Part shown: one piece after another, positions 51,701-64,000 of the stretch
Layout of the letters: each line of letters begins with the position of its first letter
Numbering within the stretch: the stretch's first letter is position 1
Source: Tieghemiomyces parasiticus
Lineage: Eukaryota > Kickxellomycota > Dimargaritomycetes > Dimargaritales > Dimargaritaceae
DNA: 64,000 nucleotides
NCBI GenBank assembly: GCA_027575765.1
Contig: JANBPT010000018.1
Span: forward strand, 61,926 to 125,925
Reading direction: 5' to 3'
Notes under the pieces: generated by a model
Seen by the model: only the letters and a program-made list of their open reading frames with translations
Databases searched by the model: none
What the model was told of the DNA's origin: nothing
Position numbers and translations under genes: made by a program

Positions 51701-54700
51701 GACTCTCCGTATAATCAATCCCCGGCCAGTACTTGCACAAGCCATCCTGACCGATGAAACGGCGTGGACCATCAGGATAAGCGCTCACCTTCCAATGGTC
51801 CGCCTGCTTTTGGGCATACGTAAAGCTTGCCAAATAAGAACAGATTGGGAAGAGAGCGAGATATATTGAGCGGTATGTCGGATCGGTTCCATGTAGTGCA
51901 GTCGAGCATGCTCCCTGAATAGTAAAATGAGGTGGATGGCGCATTGGACCCCAATCCCATGTGCGCAGTACTTTCCATCTCTTCGTCCTCTGTAGGTTGC
52001 CACAGAATATCTCGCATCTAAATCTAATTTAGTCATTTTTAGCCGTCAACGTGGCCCTTCGATATCCTACTAATGTCCACAACTCTCGTCAACCATGTAC
52101 GGTGTGGTTTACTTACACCGGTGTGTCCGATGTACGCATATCCCTCTGTCCTTGAGCCAACCTTGACCCCTGACCTCCCGCTGCAGTCGAGTATGCACTA
52201 CCAAGCTGCTTTAGACTTCTGAACAGAGCTATGACCGGGCGAGTGAAACGACGTAGCGGATGGATTCGGAAGGAAGCGAGGGGAGGAGAGCGAATGATCC
52301 GCAAAGTGCTCTGTCACAAGTCGACCCATACCGGTTATATTGGTCAGAAACACCATTACCCAGTCCTCAGTCGCAGCTTTGAACCCATGGTACCTCCTCT
52401 TCTGCACAATGTACATTATGGGAATATGCCAACTGGTTGGAACACTGTTGGGTGGAGGGTATAACCCAGCCCTAGTGAATACAGCTCTGACCTCATTGGA
52501 CCGTGCCATAGCGCCGAAGTTTCGAAGTAGCTGGAGCAGCGCCTCACTCCAGTTGACTGAGGTCCCCCTCTTGGGAGCCCAAGGTCTACCTAATTCACCT
52601 TAGTATGTATCATGTCTGCGTAGTCAACGGTTGGACATGGGCACCCTCCATCCAAGTAGGGGTAGGCCTTGCTGGCAGTTCCAAGTCAGCCTTGCAGAGA
52701 TGAGGGAGGCCTGTATAATGAGTGGATAACGGGGTGTTTGGAGATGGTATAGCCCCGATCTATCACGGCCATTGTTCGTGGCAATCACCCCGCACTAGTC
52801 ACCACAAAAAGCTGATTCAGACCAATGCACCTTGTTATTGCAGACCCTTCATCGTATGGCGACCATGTTATACGGCTTATGGTAACATTACACGGGCTGA
52901 TAGAGCGGTATGATGCCATGGGCAGCTCCAGGCCCCGCCAACCAATCCAGTGGGGTCCTGGTCAAGGTTAAAGCAGTTATGACGTCCGCCCTGGTGCCCG
53001 TTCGTGGTCCTCACCTGCGAAGCTGTCACGTCTCGATTTACCAAGTCGACAGGTCATCTAAAGACTGCCGCGCCATGATATGGGCACATCTGTTGCAGCG
53101 GAGCGGTAGTGGCAGCCTAGCCTGGTCTAATTCAGGCGTTGGCGCAGGCCCCGTGGGAACCTTTTGGTAGGGCAAAATATGAAGGGATGGGGGAGGGAAC
53201 ACTTAGTAGTGATGGATGGTGACTGGATGACCCCTGTGATGCTTGACGGCTCGCATGCGCCTGCTGACCCGGGTCTATGGATAACACCAACCACTGGTGC
53301 GGGTGACTATGCTACGATAAAGGTAATGGAGCATGACGGTTGCCACGGCAGGACTCCATACCGACCCTACAATGATGAGTTGGTGTAGTTGCTGCGCCGG
53401 TCGTAGCCTCCCGTCAGCCATACAAACCTGGACGCCTTCATTGGAATTGAACGGCTGTCTGTCAATTTTCTGGAACGAACTAAATGAGCTTTCATCCCAC
53501 CGGACGCCCGACGTATGGCAGAATTATTATTTTGCACATTTTCATTACTCCGTATAGAAGGTGGCAATGTCGTTACTGCGGCCTCCAAGGAATTGGTCGC
53601 GCATTAGTAAGTAAACCCTGTAGGGCAAATGGTGCCACATTTTTGATGTGTCCCAATATAGAACGAGGATTAAATGGTGAGAAAATACTGGGGCGGAGGG
53701 CGGCCAAGCTGCCACCCAAGGTCAGTATCAATGGATGACCTGACCAGTTTCCATCGGCTAGGTCTCGGCTGTGATAGTTAGCCATGCCAAGATTGGATCA
53801 TTATCTCACCATTGGTGACATATGGAAAAGATGTATATTTGATTAGTAAACAGGCAGGGGAGGGTAGATTTACAGAGGGGGCACTTAAACAAGGGACCGG
53901 GTAAGCCAATTTGGCTTAAGGGGTGATAAGAAAGGCAGGTCACGAAAGGGCCACCAACCCCCTTCCTAAGGAAGAAGTCAGTCACAGCGTAGTCGGTGAT
54001 GGGAAGAGGGTGGTTCACCCTTCCTGCCAACCTTAAGCGCCCTCCCCGCCCCTAAAGAGTCACTCCACTGCCCCTAGGGTCGGCGGAACGTAGGGCCCAA
54101 ATCGGCTACTAAGGCGTCTCCGGGGTAGCGCGTGTCCATCCACAAATCTATATAAAGAATTTTAATGGTCACCAATCTACCCCCTCCCACACACACCAGC
54201 CTCACACACCCCCACAGTAGCGATGCCAGTGGCCAGTCACCCACTCACCAAGCCTGAAAGCGAATCTAAGGTCGATTGCTAGTACGATGGATCACGCACT
54301 CACATCCAATTCCGATACGATAGAGCCGATGGCCGATCAGTGACTGGTCTTACGGCAGGAGACAGAAGAACGTGGGTGGCCGATGATCAAGGTCCCATCG
54401 TAAAGAGGGTGTTGGCTACTGGACGATGGGTGGGTAGATGGCGCCAGGGTGGATTGAGAACCCTCTACGTGCAGGCACTTACAGAGGCTTGTGAGACGGT
54501 CAATTCGATGTATACCCCCACTTCTACTCAGTGTTACCTCCCTCATTAACCAGTATCCACCCACTCATACTAGGAACGCTGCCGCAACTGATAGGCCGAA
54601 TAGGAGTGAGCCGACTCACCATGACCTCAGACTGGCGCGTGCTCTTAAAGAATGGAAGTTGAGGCCGAATGTGGACAGGTGCCGTACAAGTGAAATGGGA

Positions 54701-57700
54701 CTGTAACTTACACGCTAACACGTTCATACCTTGCCGTATCTCCTTCCTTCCGCCTCCAGGCCTACACTGCATCGTCCTGGTTGGACGGGGATTACTTTAA
54801 AAAGTGCACTGGCTCTATAAAACGGAAAATATAGCCGCCGGAAAGTCGCCCTACCATTGCCCCCTTCCTAATATCATGACTAACAAGGAAAGCCACGGGC
54901 ATGGGCTAGCCCGACGACTGGGGACCGCACTACACTTCTCCAGCTGCAATCGGGGACGCGGGTTCAAAGAGAATCGGTAGCCCGAGTTTCCAAAGGTTGG
55001 ACCGCTGCTGTAAATTGGCGACCTATCATGGGTTTCTACTGGATACCTTTGCCTTACTACTGCCCTCCCTGCGAAATATAAAGGATATCTCATGTCTTCA
55101 GAAGTTATGGCGACTCGACCCCTTCCATATGTTTTAGGAAGCACCTTGATCCTAGAGGTGTAGTGACGGGCGCCAGTACCCTTGTATTCGGCGGCTGGTG
55201 GGCCGGGTTATCTAATTGGTCTAAAAATAGCAAAAATGTTGGTTAAGTCCACTTCGGCTAGAGAGCCACCCTGAGCGCGGGGCAATCTGTTATCCCATAT
55301 AAAAATCTCTCCACTGGCTATATGTTAAATGTCCACGCACCATAATCGATCACCTTTTGGTGTAGTGAAAGCGAAAGGTAGTGCCAAGTTGGCGAGCGGA
55401 GCCTCCCGTACTGACCCGAGAAGAGGATTCTAGAGGGGGGGGGGCAGAGCACATGGACGGAAAGGTGAACTCAACCAATGCTGTTTTAGCATCGACTGTT
55501 GTTGTGTCCGATGGACCGGATTGCTTACGCGCAGGAGGCCGGGGTAGATGGATATCGAACTGCCCACCGATTCCAAGCGATTTATCTGCTACCAATTGTT
55601 ATTAACTATATCTCATTGATGTGATCCATCTTCCGACAGATTAGCGTCATCAGATCAATAGGGTGACGGGTCCATCGGAGTCCGACTTGAATATTGCGAG
55701 CAGTGGCTGTGCCATTGCGAGCCCCTGACACGGCCCGTACCTGTCAGTAGTGCCGCGCATCTAAAAGCTACGGCGACGGTCATCAATGATTGGAGGAGGG
55801 CTGGGGCCGTGTGTTGCTACCAATCTTAATGGAGTTGCACCACCACCAGTCCAGGATATCTTGGCAGGTGGAGAGGCCCGCTATGTTTTTAACTAGCGAC
55901 GCCAGAGCAATACCATACTGAAGGGTAAGTAGAGCTTGGGAAAGAGGGACTAGGGGGCGACCAAGGGCTTCGTTGAAACAGGGGTTAAATTTGGTGCCGT
56001 TTCTCCCAGCTCCTCACCCTCCAAGGCCACTATTCTAAAATCCGCTTTGAATACACTGTTGTGATATGACTGTACCTTCCACAACCCGAATCATTAAGTT
56101 TCGCAAGTTTGGTGGACGAAAAGAAGGTTTATTGCACTGAATCTTTGCAAGCCCGAAACTGCTGGTCAATCGCCAACGCCGTTCAGAAATCCTCAAAAAT
56201 GATTTTTTTGTTCTTAACAGATCAAACGAGGGACATCAGTCGGCAAGTCATTTGGCACGGGCCAGTCCCCCACCCGTCCATCGGAATAATGTCGCAATGA
56301 ACTTGGTTGAGCGACATGACGCCATACTAGGGATGATACTTTATGGTGGCCTGGTATGGTTGAAACGAAGGACAAGGGCCTGCCAAAATGAACGCCACCG
56401 TAAACCGGTTATCTATGAATCGGCCACAGACCGCCACCGCCTCCTATTTCCCTAGCCACTGTTTCGACCACCGGATTCGCACTCTGACTGTCGCTAATGA
56501 CCACAGGAAAGGCAGGCGAAGAGCGGCCGGTCGTTTTCACATAGAATGAATGCTCTCGTTACCGTCATATTCAAGCGATAGGGAACAGGTCCAAGGCGGC
56601 TGGCAGGCAAAAACAATCAGCGATGTTTGCGTGTGTATGAGTAGGCGCCTTGGACAAGGGTCAGGCGACGGGGCACGTATTCAGTAGATGGCCTATAGGA
56701 CCTACCCAAGCATGTAGGAGCCAACCCCGGGGTTTCTTTGGATACATTTTCGAGCAGTGCGGACACTGTACTTCTTTCCCCATTTCTGGAACTATGGCCA
56801 ATCGGTCTGATAGACGCTGAGTAGACCTAGAGTATGTAGCCGAATGAACACGGCAGTTGGGCAGCACAGCTTTTTGTTGAGTAAACACCTGCACTCGTCC
56901 ATCTCCGTGTAGCGCTATCCACTTAACCTGCTTGTCTGGTCCTGGCGCCATACTGCTTTTTGTAGGCCAACTTCGAGCCAAGACATTTGCGCTGCCTAGC
57001 GCTCATTGCCAAGTTGGTTAAAGAAAGGTCGCATGGATTAATTTGGCGGGATTATGTGGTGCTGGTAGTGGGAGAAGAAAAAACTGCATGGGAAATATTG
57101 GTTAAGGGTATTGCACGAACCGAGGCTAATCAGGAAATAGCTACTCAGCCATCCCGAATCCTGGCGCCACCCTCCTTCTTTAAACCGTTTCCAATCGACC
57201 TACCGGGGCGGTATACTATTTGCCACCGCCACACACATGCAGCAGCGGCCTGCTCCGAACCAACAGTCTGCGGGAACAAAGAAGTATGTTCCCTTCCGTG
57301 ATATACTCTGGGGCTAAAGCGATATAGCCAAGCCCTATCGCCTCGGTTCAGCATGCCGGGCCAGTGAAGGCTTAATCGGTTTGTTCGAGGAACTCAACCG
57401 CCTAGGTTAACCTTCCTGTGGCTCGCACGGCCACGGTGCCTTCAGCTCATATCATTTATAGCCCAATAAGGGGGTTTCCTAGTACTCCCATCTAAGCTAA
57501 AGAGCTAGATGCTGGTGGGGATGGGGTCACCAAGAATCCGACAACCTGTCCCTGATATAACCCAGTAAAGCGGTATGAAACGGTCTGAGCTAACCAGTGG
57601 CGAGCTCCACACTACTCTTTGCCTTCTGCACGGGTTTCCGATAAAGGCGGGGAGAGGATGAGCTCTAACCTAGTTGCTCGGCACCATCAGATCCGAATCA

Positions 57701-60700
57701 AACGTGGCGGCAGTCACTAGTATGGCGTCGTCGTGATAAACTGATAGGCTCATCTAATAGACTTTGTCGCCCATCTTCAACCGAAGTGTGGGATGTCTTG
57801 TTCACCAACGGACGAGCGTGCGGGTGAGATGCTGCGCTTATTTACCCAAATATGGCACGGAGCCGGCCGTCTACAGCTTCATATCATGCTAGCTTCACGC
57901 GGGACCTCAGCGTACAACTGTGGATTCTGGGATGCACAACCACGCCAGTTCTGCATTCTGCCGTCTCCCACTCTCCTAACTTTTCTCAATGGCGCGGTTG
58001 TCACGCCAAAGTGAGGAGCCCACTATACCGAGCTACGTCATGGGTAGGTGGCGATGTTGTGCATCTTCAGTGGAAAAATGCGAATGTGAGACACGACTAG
58101 GGCATGGTTGCGTGGTCAGTCATTTCTGAAGTGATTGACAGCTTGGACCAAACGATAGATGGTCTAGCCCTTGTCAGTAGAATGGGTCGGCAAGGTGAGG
58201 TGCCGGAAGCTTAACGAGCGTATTGTGGTACGGCCGAACAGTACACTTAGGGCCGAAATTTTGCTACCGCTTGATGCTGGCCCCCCGCCTCTGCCGTCTA
58301 GTTGTTCTTCCCCCCCTCCTTCCCCAATTACCATCGCCATATTGATTCTCTTTGGCAAGCGGTAGTACAAAGAGATGTTATTGTAAAGCTGGATATCTAT
58401 TTACGTTTCCAGGCAGATTAAATTCTTAATGTGCGGTGGGTGTAACACGAACATATGCCTCGTTAGGGAAAATTACTACCAATCGAACTCGTCGTGAAAT
58501 AGCATTCACGAAGGGACGCAATGATTCTACTACGCAGCCGAGGCGTGAGTCTGCGGCGCACAGGAGAGGGGATTCTAAAGCTGACTCTGGAGACTAGAAC
58601 AGCGCATCCAGAGGGTGGGTCATAATTCGGGAGTATGACATCCCAAAGGGCGTTGGCTTCTAGTAGTCACTGTGTATATTCATCCTACCTGATTTACTAC
58701 TATCGCTTGCGGCGCTTCTTACGGATGCGCTGGTGATTCTTGAATCCGCAAGGCGTCGAAGGCACTAATTTTCACACCTTCCAATTCCTCCTTTAGAACG
58801 CAAGGTTTTTCAACCTCCAGCTGACATTGGTTTGCCTTACATTCCGCTATATATCCTATTAGTAAAGTTTGGTAACGGACGTTCAGATCGTGCACTTAAA
58901 GTCTTTACAGCGTTGGCTGCGACGTCCGACAAGGGATACAACCAACCAGAGCCTCTGTATAGAGTTGGACCGACCAGCCCGCACCTCGGCTAGACAAAAC
59001 CAGCTGGACGGTCACTCTGGTTTACTTACTTCTCTCTGCCCTTAGTTGGTTGCTGACCCTACCGACTAGAAGTTGGGGATCGGCTTTGATATCGCGCTCT
59101 ATGCCCCTCCGTCGTCTATTAGGTTCGTGCAGCGGGTGAAACCCTAATGGAACGTTTAGGCTCACACAAGGTTAATACGTGACAATGGACTCCACAGGGC
59201 TTTTATCATAGCCAGGCCGACACGGTTCAATTCTAAGCCGTGTCCCAGCTAGGATTCTCGCGTAAGGCCAAAAAAAGGCGAAACTACTCGTTAAAGGGTC
59301 GGCAAAACGTCCTGACTATATTTATATTGGAAGTTGGCAATCAATCTGTGCCTTCACGTGTGTGAGGCTGTCTATCCTGAAAAAAACTAATGTCACCTGT
59401 TAAACCACGCGTACAGTTAGTGCCCGGTAACTGGTGCGGCAATCCCTAGTTTGCATAGAGTTTTTTTTTGTACATGTTAAACCTCATCGACCAGTAATGT
59501 TAGCGGTGTCGATAGACAATTGTAGGTGGCCGTACCATCTTTCTGAAGTGGACGCTGTAGTCGCTACCTGAGCCTCCCCTGAGCTGCCTACCACACACTT
59601 AACATATCGTCACTACGGAGCTTTTGCCAGCGCCTTTGATCAGCAGGGTCAGTTGCGGGTCTCCCGTCGCCTACGTACTGTGTTTGGTGTCATTATTTTT
59701 CTGCTTCAATCACAGTACGTTGCTTGGCCCTTGCTCCAGGGTTGATTCTACCCTTACCCTATCAGCCGATCCCAGTAGAACCTTTCATTTCGAAGAACAG
59801 GGGTTGGCCGACCGACTCACTCGCTGCTTCAACTAGTCAATAACCGCCCCACAAGTGCAAATGGTCTAAGCTCTCCACTTTTCTATGGCGAGTAGCACTC
59901 GATCACTATCCAAGGGCTACCTACCCGATGCCCGGTAGGTGCACTGTCGAGGGGCTACTTGCAAGATACCATCGGGCGATGAGCTTCGACGCGCAGGATC
60001 ACAGCCTACGGAACGATCGGGGTACCAGATGAGTGTGAAAGGAGCGGTCGGATCTGGGGTGGCACGCGATGAATCCAATCGTCTGGATCAACAATCCGCA
60101 CTTGAATTGCCTCCGGATTTATTGGGAACTATGCTATACCGTGTTTCCAGTCCTATCTGGTCACCGCCAAGCCGAACAAAACCAATTTCGCCACCTGACT
60201 TTAAACGGTAACAGACTTAGGATAGGTCACGCTTAGAGACTGGACGATCTTCTGTCCAGTAGGATTAATTCCCCGGACAGCACTGACTTGATGGAGGCTG
60301 ACCAGTGCCACTGGAGAATATGCCAAGACGATGGAGGAGTAGCGGTCTTCATATCGACCATTGGTCAATTTAGAAGGGTGGGTAAGTATGATTAGCAGCC
60401 CCTCGTCACGTCGTCCGGTCTCGTCCAACGTGATGCCTCTCGCTTATCCCTGTAGCGAGCGCCAAAGGGTGATCCCTACCAATTCGCCTGTATCGCCCAA
60501 GTTGAAGTATGTATGGGGAACGAGGGATCCCCTGAGGCGCACCAGCTGGGGAAGAAAAAGGGGCACATCCCGAGCCTCTCTGCTAGCCTGGGGTTGGCAA
60601 GGTATAGGGTTTCTGCCGACCGTCCGCTAGATGAACGCGACTCGCACCTTCTTCGCGCCTATTTACACTCACTCTGGCGTCGCCGTGCAGCTCATGATTC

Positions 60701-63700
60701 AGTCCGACACTCGTCGTTCTCCTCGCCACGCTGCGGGCCCTTTCTGTCTGGTCCCATCCGGGTCAGTGTCAAGTGTACCAATGGCGGCCCCTGGCACAGC
60801 AAACTGACTGGTAAGCTCGCCACCCCAAGAGCTTCAGCGGGCTCGTGGACTTACTCATTACCTCCGAAGGGGAAACGCATAGGTCTTTTGGGATATTTTT
60901 TTTTGTCGTATCCGAAAGTGCCGCAAACTGCCCGTCATAACCTCGCATGTGTGGTATACACTTCGCCTATACCAGTGTGTCGCCCACCCACATCCCCTCT
61001 ATGGTACCAACGTCGCTCCTTGTCCTAATTGACCCAATACGCCGGCTTTGATAGCAATACTACCATACCTTGGATGATCGGCATCGGGGATTACCATGAT
61101 GTCATTGACCCTTAAATAGTCCTAGGCAAATTATCAGAATGCCGCTGCTGAGGCTGAATACTTACGCCTGGCGTGATAGCTGCTCAGTAGTGGCATAGCT
61201 AGCCTTTTCATGAGAGCCAGGTCATCACTGGAGGGGGGGGCATTGGTGAGTCTGGCTCCAGTCTTCTCATATTTTACAATGGAGGGGCGGGGGCTTCCTC
61301 AAAATGGTGCTATAGGGAGTGAGATGCTGCCCAACGAGGTTCCTTATACCACATAGTCGTTCGGTAAGCACCCTATCTCGTTTATGAAATCGAACCTTAG
61401 ACAAAAGGCGGTCGTGGTGACCAATGGAAAGGAACCTGCTGCACAAGTTATATCTGGCTAAGTCTGATGAGACTTACTTCCGAACTGCAACAGGTGTGCT
61501 CTCCCCGCGTTTCACAAGACAGCTGGTCGGTTGAAACCAATTCTAACCATCACGCATAGTCTGCACCATACGCGGCAAGGGGCGCCGATGCGGAGCCTTT
61601 CGGACTCCGGCCGTGTCATATTGCCAACGGCGAAGATTTCCTATGGCGTAGGCGCCGCCCTGCACCTATAGTCATAAATTACTGCAAGGCACCCTGATCT
61701 GCACGTTAGTTTTCAGTTATTAAAAAAGCAACGGGCCGGCCAGCTAGTCACGGCTTCGCCGCGCGAGCGAGACGGATGGCGTAGCTACGGGTTCGAACCA
61801 TCGAAGCCGTCCGCCAGATTCTCTGCGGAGGACCGGTGATTTTCTGCTGGAAACGCTTACCACCAATTGCTGGCTAGAATTTGGCTGCCCGCCTGTCTGG
61901 AACGATGCACCCGGACTTCATTTAGAACTGCGCGCTGGACATCCATACAGAGACCCGTGTGAATAATATTTACCACCTAAAGCTTACGGGCGCTAACAAC
62001 CCCGTTGGTGAGCATCCCTGCCTCTAATGAGACTTCCTTTCTGCCATTAGGTCGGTACAGCCCTTTCAACGATGTGCCAGTTATTCAACCCCCAATGAAC
62101 GCGGCCGCTGAAACCTGTAGGCTGGGTCGAATACCACAAGCTCCCTAAGTGACCTGAGCTCAGAACTAGCGCTTGGTCAAGCGAGCATGGAGCGTGGGAA
62201 TAGTACCGGACAATGATGGTAAATACCCTACCAAAAATGGCAAAATGGCTGAGGTATGTGAATTTCACGACCGTATCCATTCTTACTATTCCGCTTGGGC
62301 CTGAGATCGTTTCTTCTCCTGTGCTGTTTCACCCGGGCGTTGGCCGTTCACGCCCGCACCAATTTGCATCGCTACCCTTAAACTTGGTTACCAAGTATAG
62401 AAATGTTGTGCCCACGGAAGATAATCAGACCCTCCGTGTTAATACCACCTCTCCGTACCTAATACCCCCCTTCACCTTCTCGGTATCCCTCCCTGGCCTG
62501 CCCGTCCTATCCGCTTGGGCTGAGAAAGATCGACAGTTTCCGGGCTGTCACTAACTTCTGGCAGATAATTTTCTGAAACCAGAGCTTACGTGCAAACGAA
62601 GTGGCGAAGCGGTTGACTTGGTTTTCAGCGTTCATGGGCACGTCCTCCCTACTTCACGGAATCTCACGGGCATGGGACGAGACTCCGGTGCGATCAGTGG
62701 CTAGTCCATCAGTCACCCCGCAGGGCCCACCATGGCTGCCGGGCATCATCTCCCCGGCCATTCAGACGCTCCCCTCCCCTCCGCCCAAAAGGGAGTCCGG
62801 TCTTATCGTCTCGACCAGGTCACGAGCGGTCAACTGTCGTGGCATTCAGTCTGCTCCGAATGACCCGGGGGTAGGCCTTGCTACCATCACCGCCGGGACC
62901 ACTGAATGGATCGGTGAAATGAGGCAGGAGGTGCACCAATGCTGACTTTGTAGATCGTTGGGGGCTCTGTTGATCTGAACCAGCCATGTCTACCACGACC
63001 GCACCTTGAAACCCAGGAGACCGTTGCATGATCTCTCATGGCGGACGACACACCTTTTCCCACTCATATCCCTAATCCTTACCCCGCCTAATATGCAAGG
63101 AAGAAAGGGAAAGCGAGGCAGGGCCTAACGATAAGGACGAATACAGCAGCCCTTCAGGGGCGGCGAAACGTTGCTTAACAGGTGGTGTTGTAAGGAATAG
63201 ATATGGCCTCTAGTGGCACCTGCCATTGCAACGAACACTTGGGCTATAGGCGCGGCGCAGTCAACCACCTGTGTAAAGCCCAGTGGCTACATTCCCATTC
63301 AGAGGCCGCTCCTGGCCGACCAGGTCGTATTAAAAAAACGTGCATTGATTTGTTTCCACCCTGGACTATGCAACCCCCCCCCGGAGGCCCCAGGGCTGAA
63401 CCGGCTTAGCGTGCCCGCCCTAAATATAAACGAAGGTGTCATGATCGTTTACTGGTAAACGGTCTTGCTTCCCCGTGGGGCAGAGAGAGAGCTGTCAGTC
63501 CGCTACTACCACCTCGGTACAATAAGACAGGTTCTGTAGAAAATGTAATCTCGCCCAGCTGTTTGCGTGGGTGGTTCCGATTATCGGTTGATCTAACTGT
63601 ATAGAGGTAAGAAAGCCAGGCCCGGGGATTTTCGTCAAGGAACTTTCCCGCACTCGACTGTTGAGGATAACTATTGAAAAATTTGGCCTTAGCCAGAAAT

Positions 63701-64000
63701 TAGGGATCCCTCGGATGTCCAATCGTTAACCGCTAGGGTATTAGGGGTCGGAAATGACCGTCACGAGGATTGCAGTGGCAGTGGATACATACCCTGTGTA
63801 GTACGGATTTCGATATCCAGGAATGGGCTTGCTAAGGAAGTACGCGGACGTTTAAGCTGGTGGAAGGGGGAGGGCCGCGACGATACCAGGGTCCGGAAGA
63901 ATGGAGGACGGACAACGGTATCAGAAAGGTATCGACGCCGCTACTGCGGTCGGTTGGCCAGGGTGTTTGGGCGGATTCTGCATCGCGTAAACGGCGCCGG
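48793..64000. other. 15.2-kb region without recognisable genes
   Basis: Composition is balanced and close to even among the four bases, unlike the GC-rich genes to the left. No frame exceeds about 170 codons and none has a clear family match. It contains small hairpins, a ten-G run (55435-55444), a B-box-like motif inside a stem (61750-61810), and weak protein-level hints of retroelements (near 56303-56335). It looks like old, decayed sequence. Confidence 0.4.
59219..59244. repeat. Hairpin GACACGG...CCGTGTC
   Basis: A 7-bp perfect stem encloses TTCAATTCTAAG. The loop side carries GGTTCAATTC, which resembles a Pol III B box, but no tRNA cloverleaf can be drawn. Confidence 0.25.

Noticed and set aside
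51678..51944. Reverse-strand frame containing CKYWPGID, resembling the YWPGM motif before integrase zinc fingers
   Set aside because: The HHCC ligands around the motif are missing; four residues of similarity are not enough.
56661..56981. Reverse-strand frame with CPHCSKMY, like a BED or C2H2 zinc finger
   Set aside because: Only the first Cys pair and one His are placed plausibly; no transposase sequence follows.
60513..61028. 171-codon frame, the longest in the right end
   Set aside because: No ATG context, domain, or family similarity, and average composition; frames of this length are expected by chance in 15 kb searched in six frames.
61750..61810. A functional tRNA gene
   Set aside because: The span is only 61 nt and the T-stem does not pair when the acceptor stem is fixed; no D or anticodon arm can be drawn.

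Overview
The window looks like nuclear DNA of a fungus, most plausibly an early-diverging (zygomycete-grade) lineage. It has eukaryotic spliceosomal introns of about 127-181 nt with GTAAGT-like donors and CAG/TAG acceptors, a secreted M36 fungalysin-type metallopeptidase, a GH47 alpha-mannosidase, a cactin splicing factor, a bHLH factor of the fungal HNxxERxRR type and a Zta1-like quinone reductase. Most genes are GC-rich and intronless, and they sit in lower-GC intergenic DNA. The lineage is inferred from gene style only; no rRNA or other marker is present.

Layout. 1-866: 3' end of a multi-exon GH47 ER-type mannosidase (+). 1259-3247: cactin (-). 3794-4304: a solo-LTR-like repeat (copy 1). 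4751-13213: a giant intronless gene (-) for a 2820-residue protein with repeated ASH/HYDIN-like immunoglobulin-fold segments. 13214-17633: a 4.4 kb divergent intergenic region that becomes strongly pyrimidine-rich towards 17634-19220, a divergent Cdc7-like kinase (+). 20163-24200: a double-length secreted fungalysin-like peptidase (-). 27753-29524: a four-exon ACAD10/11-type APH-fold kinase (+) whose exon structure can be reconstructed. 29984-31771: a Zta1-like quinone reductase with a long Ser/Pro-rich N-terminal extension (-). 34406-34902 and 37254-37736: two inverted LTR-like copies flanking a small secreted Lys-rich peptide gene (36162-36527, +). 38270-39418: a bHLH factor (-). From 39419 to the end (24.6 kb) I find no convincing gene, only a fourth LTR-like copy (48272-48792), short hairpins, homopolymer runs and weak hints of decayed transposons.

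How the genes relate. There is no operon-like or pathway cluster; the genes are mostly housekeeping (glycan trimming, splicing, redox, acyl/hydroxy-acid metabolism, transcription) and are individually promoted, several with TATA-like boxes. The parts least explained by known families are the Lys-rich secreted peptide between inverted LTRs, the giant ASH-like protein, the previously unnamed ~500 bp LTR family with four divergent copies, and the unusual extensions on the peptidase and the quinone reductase.
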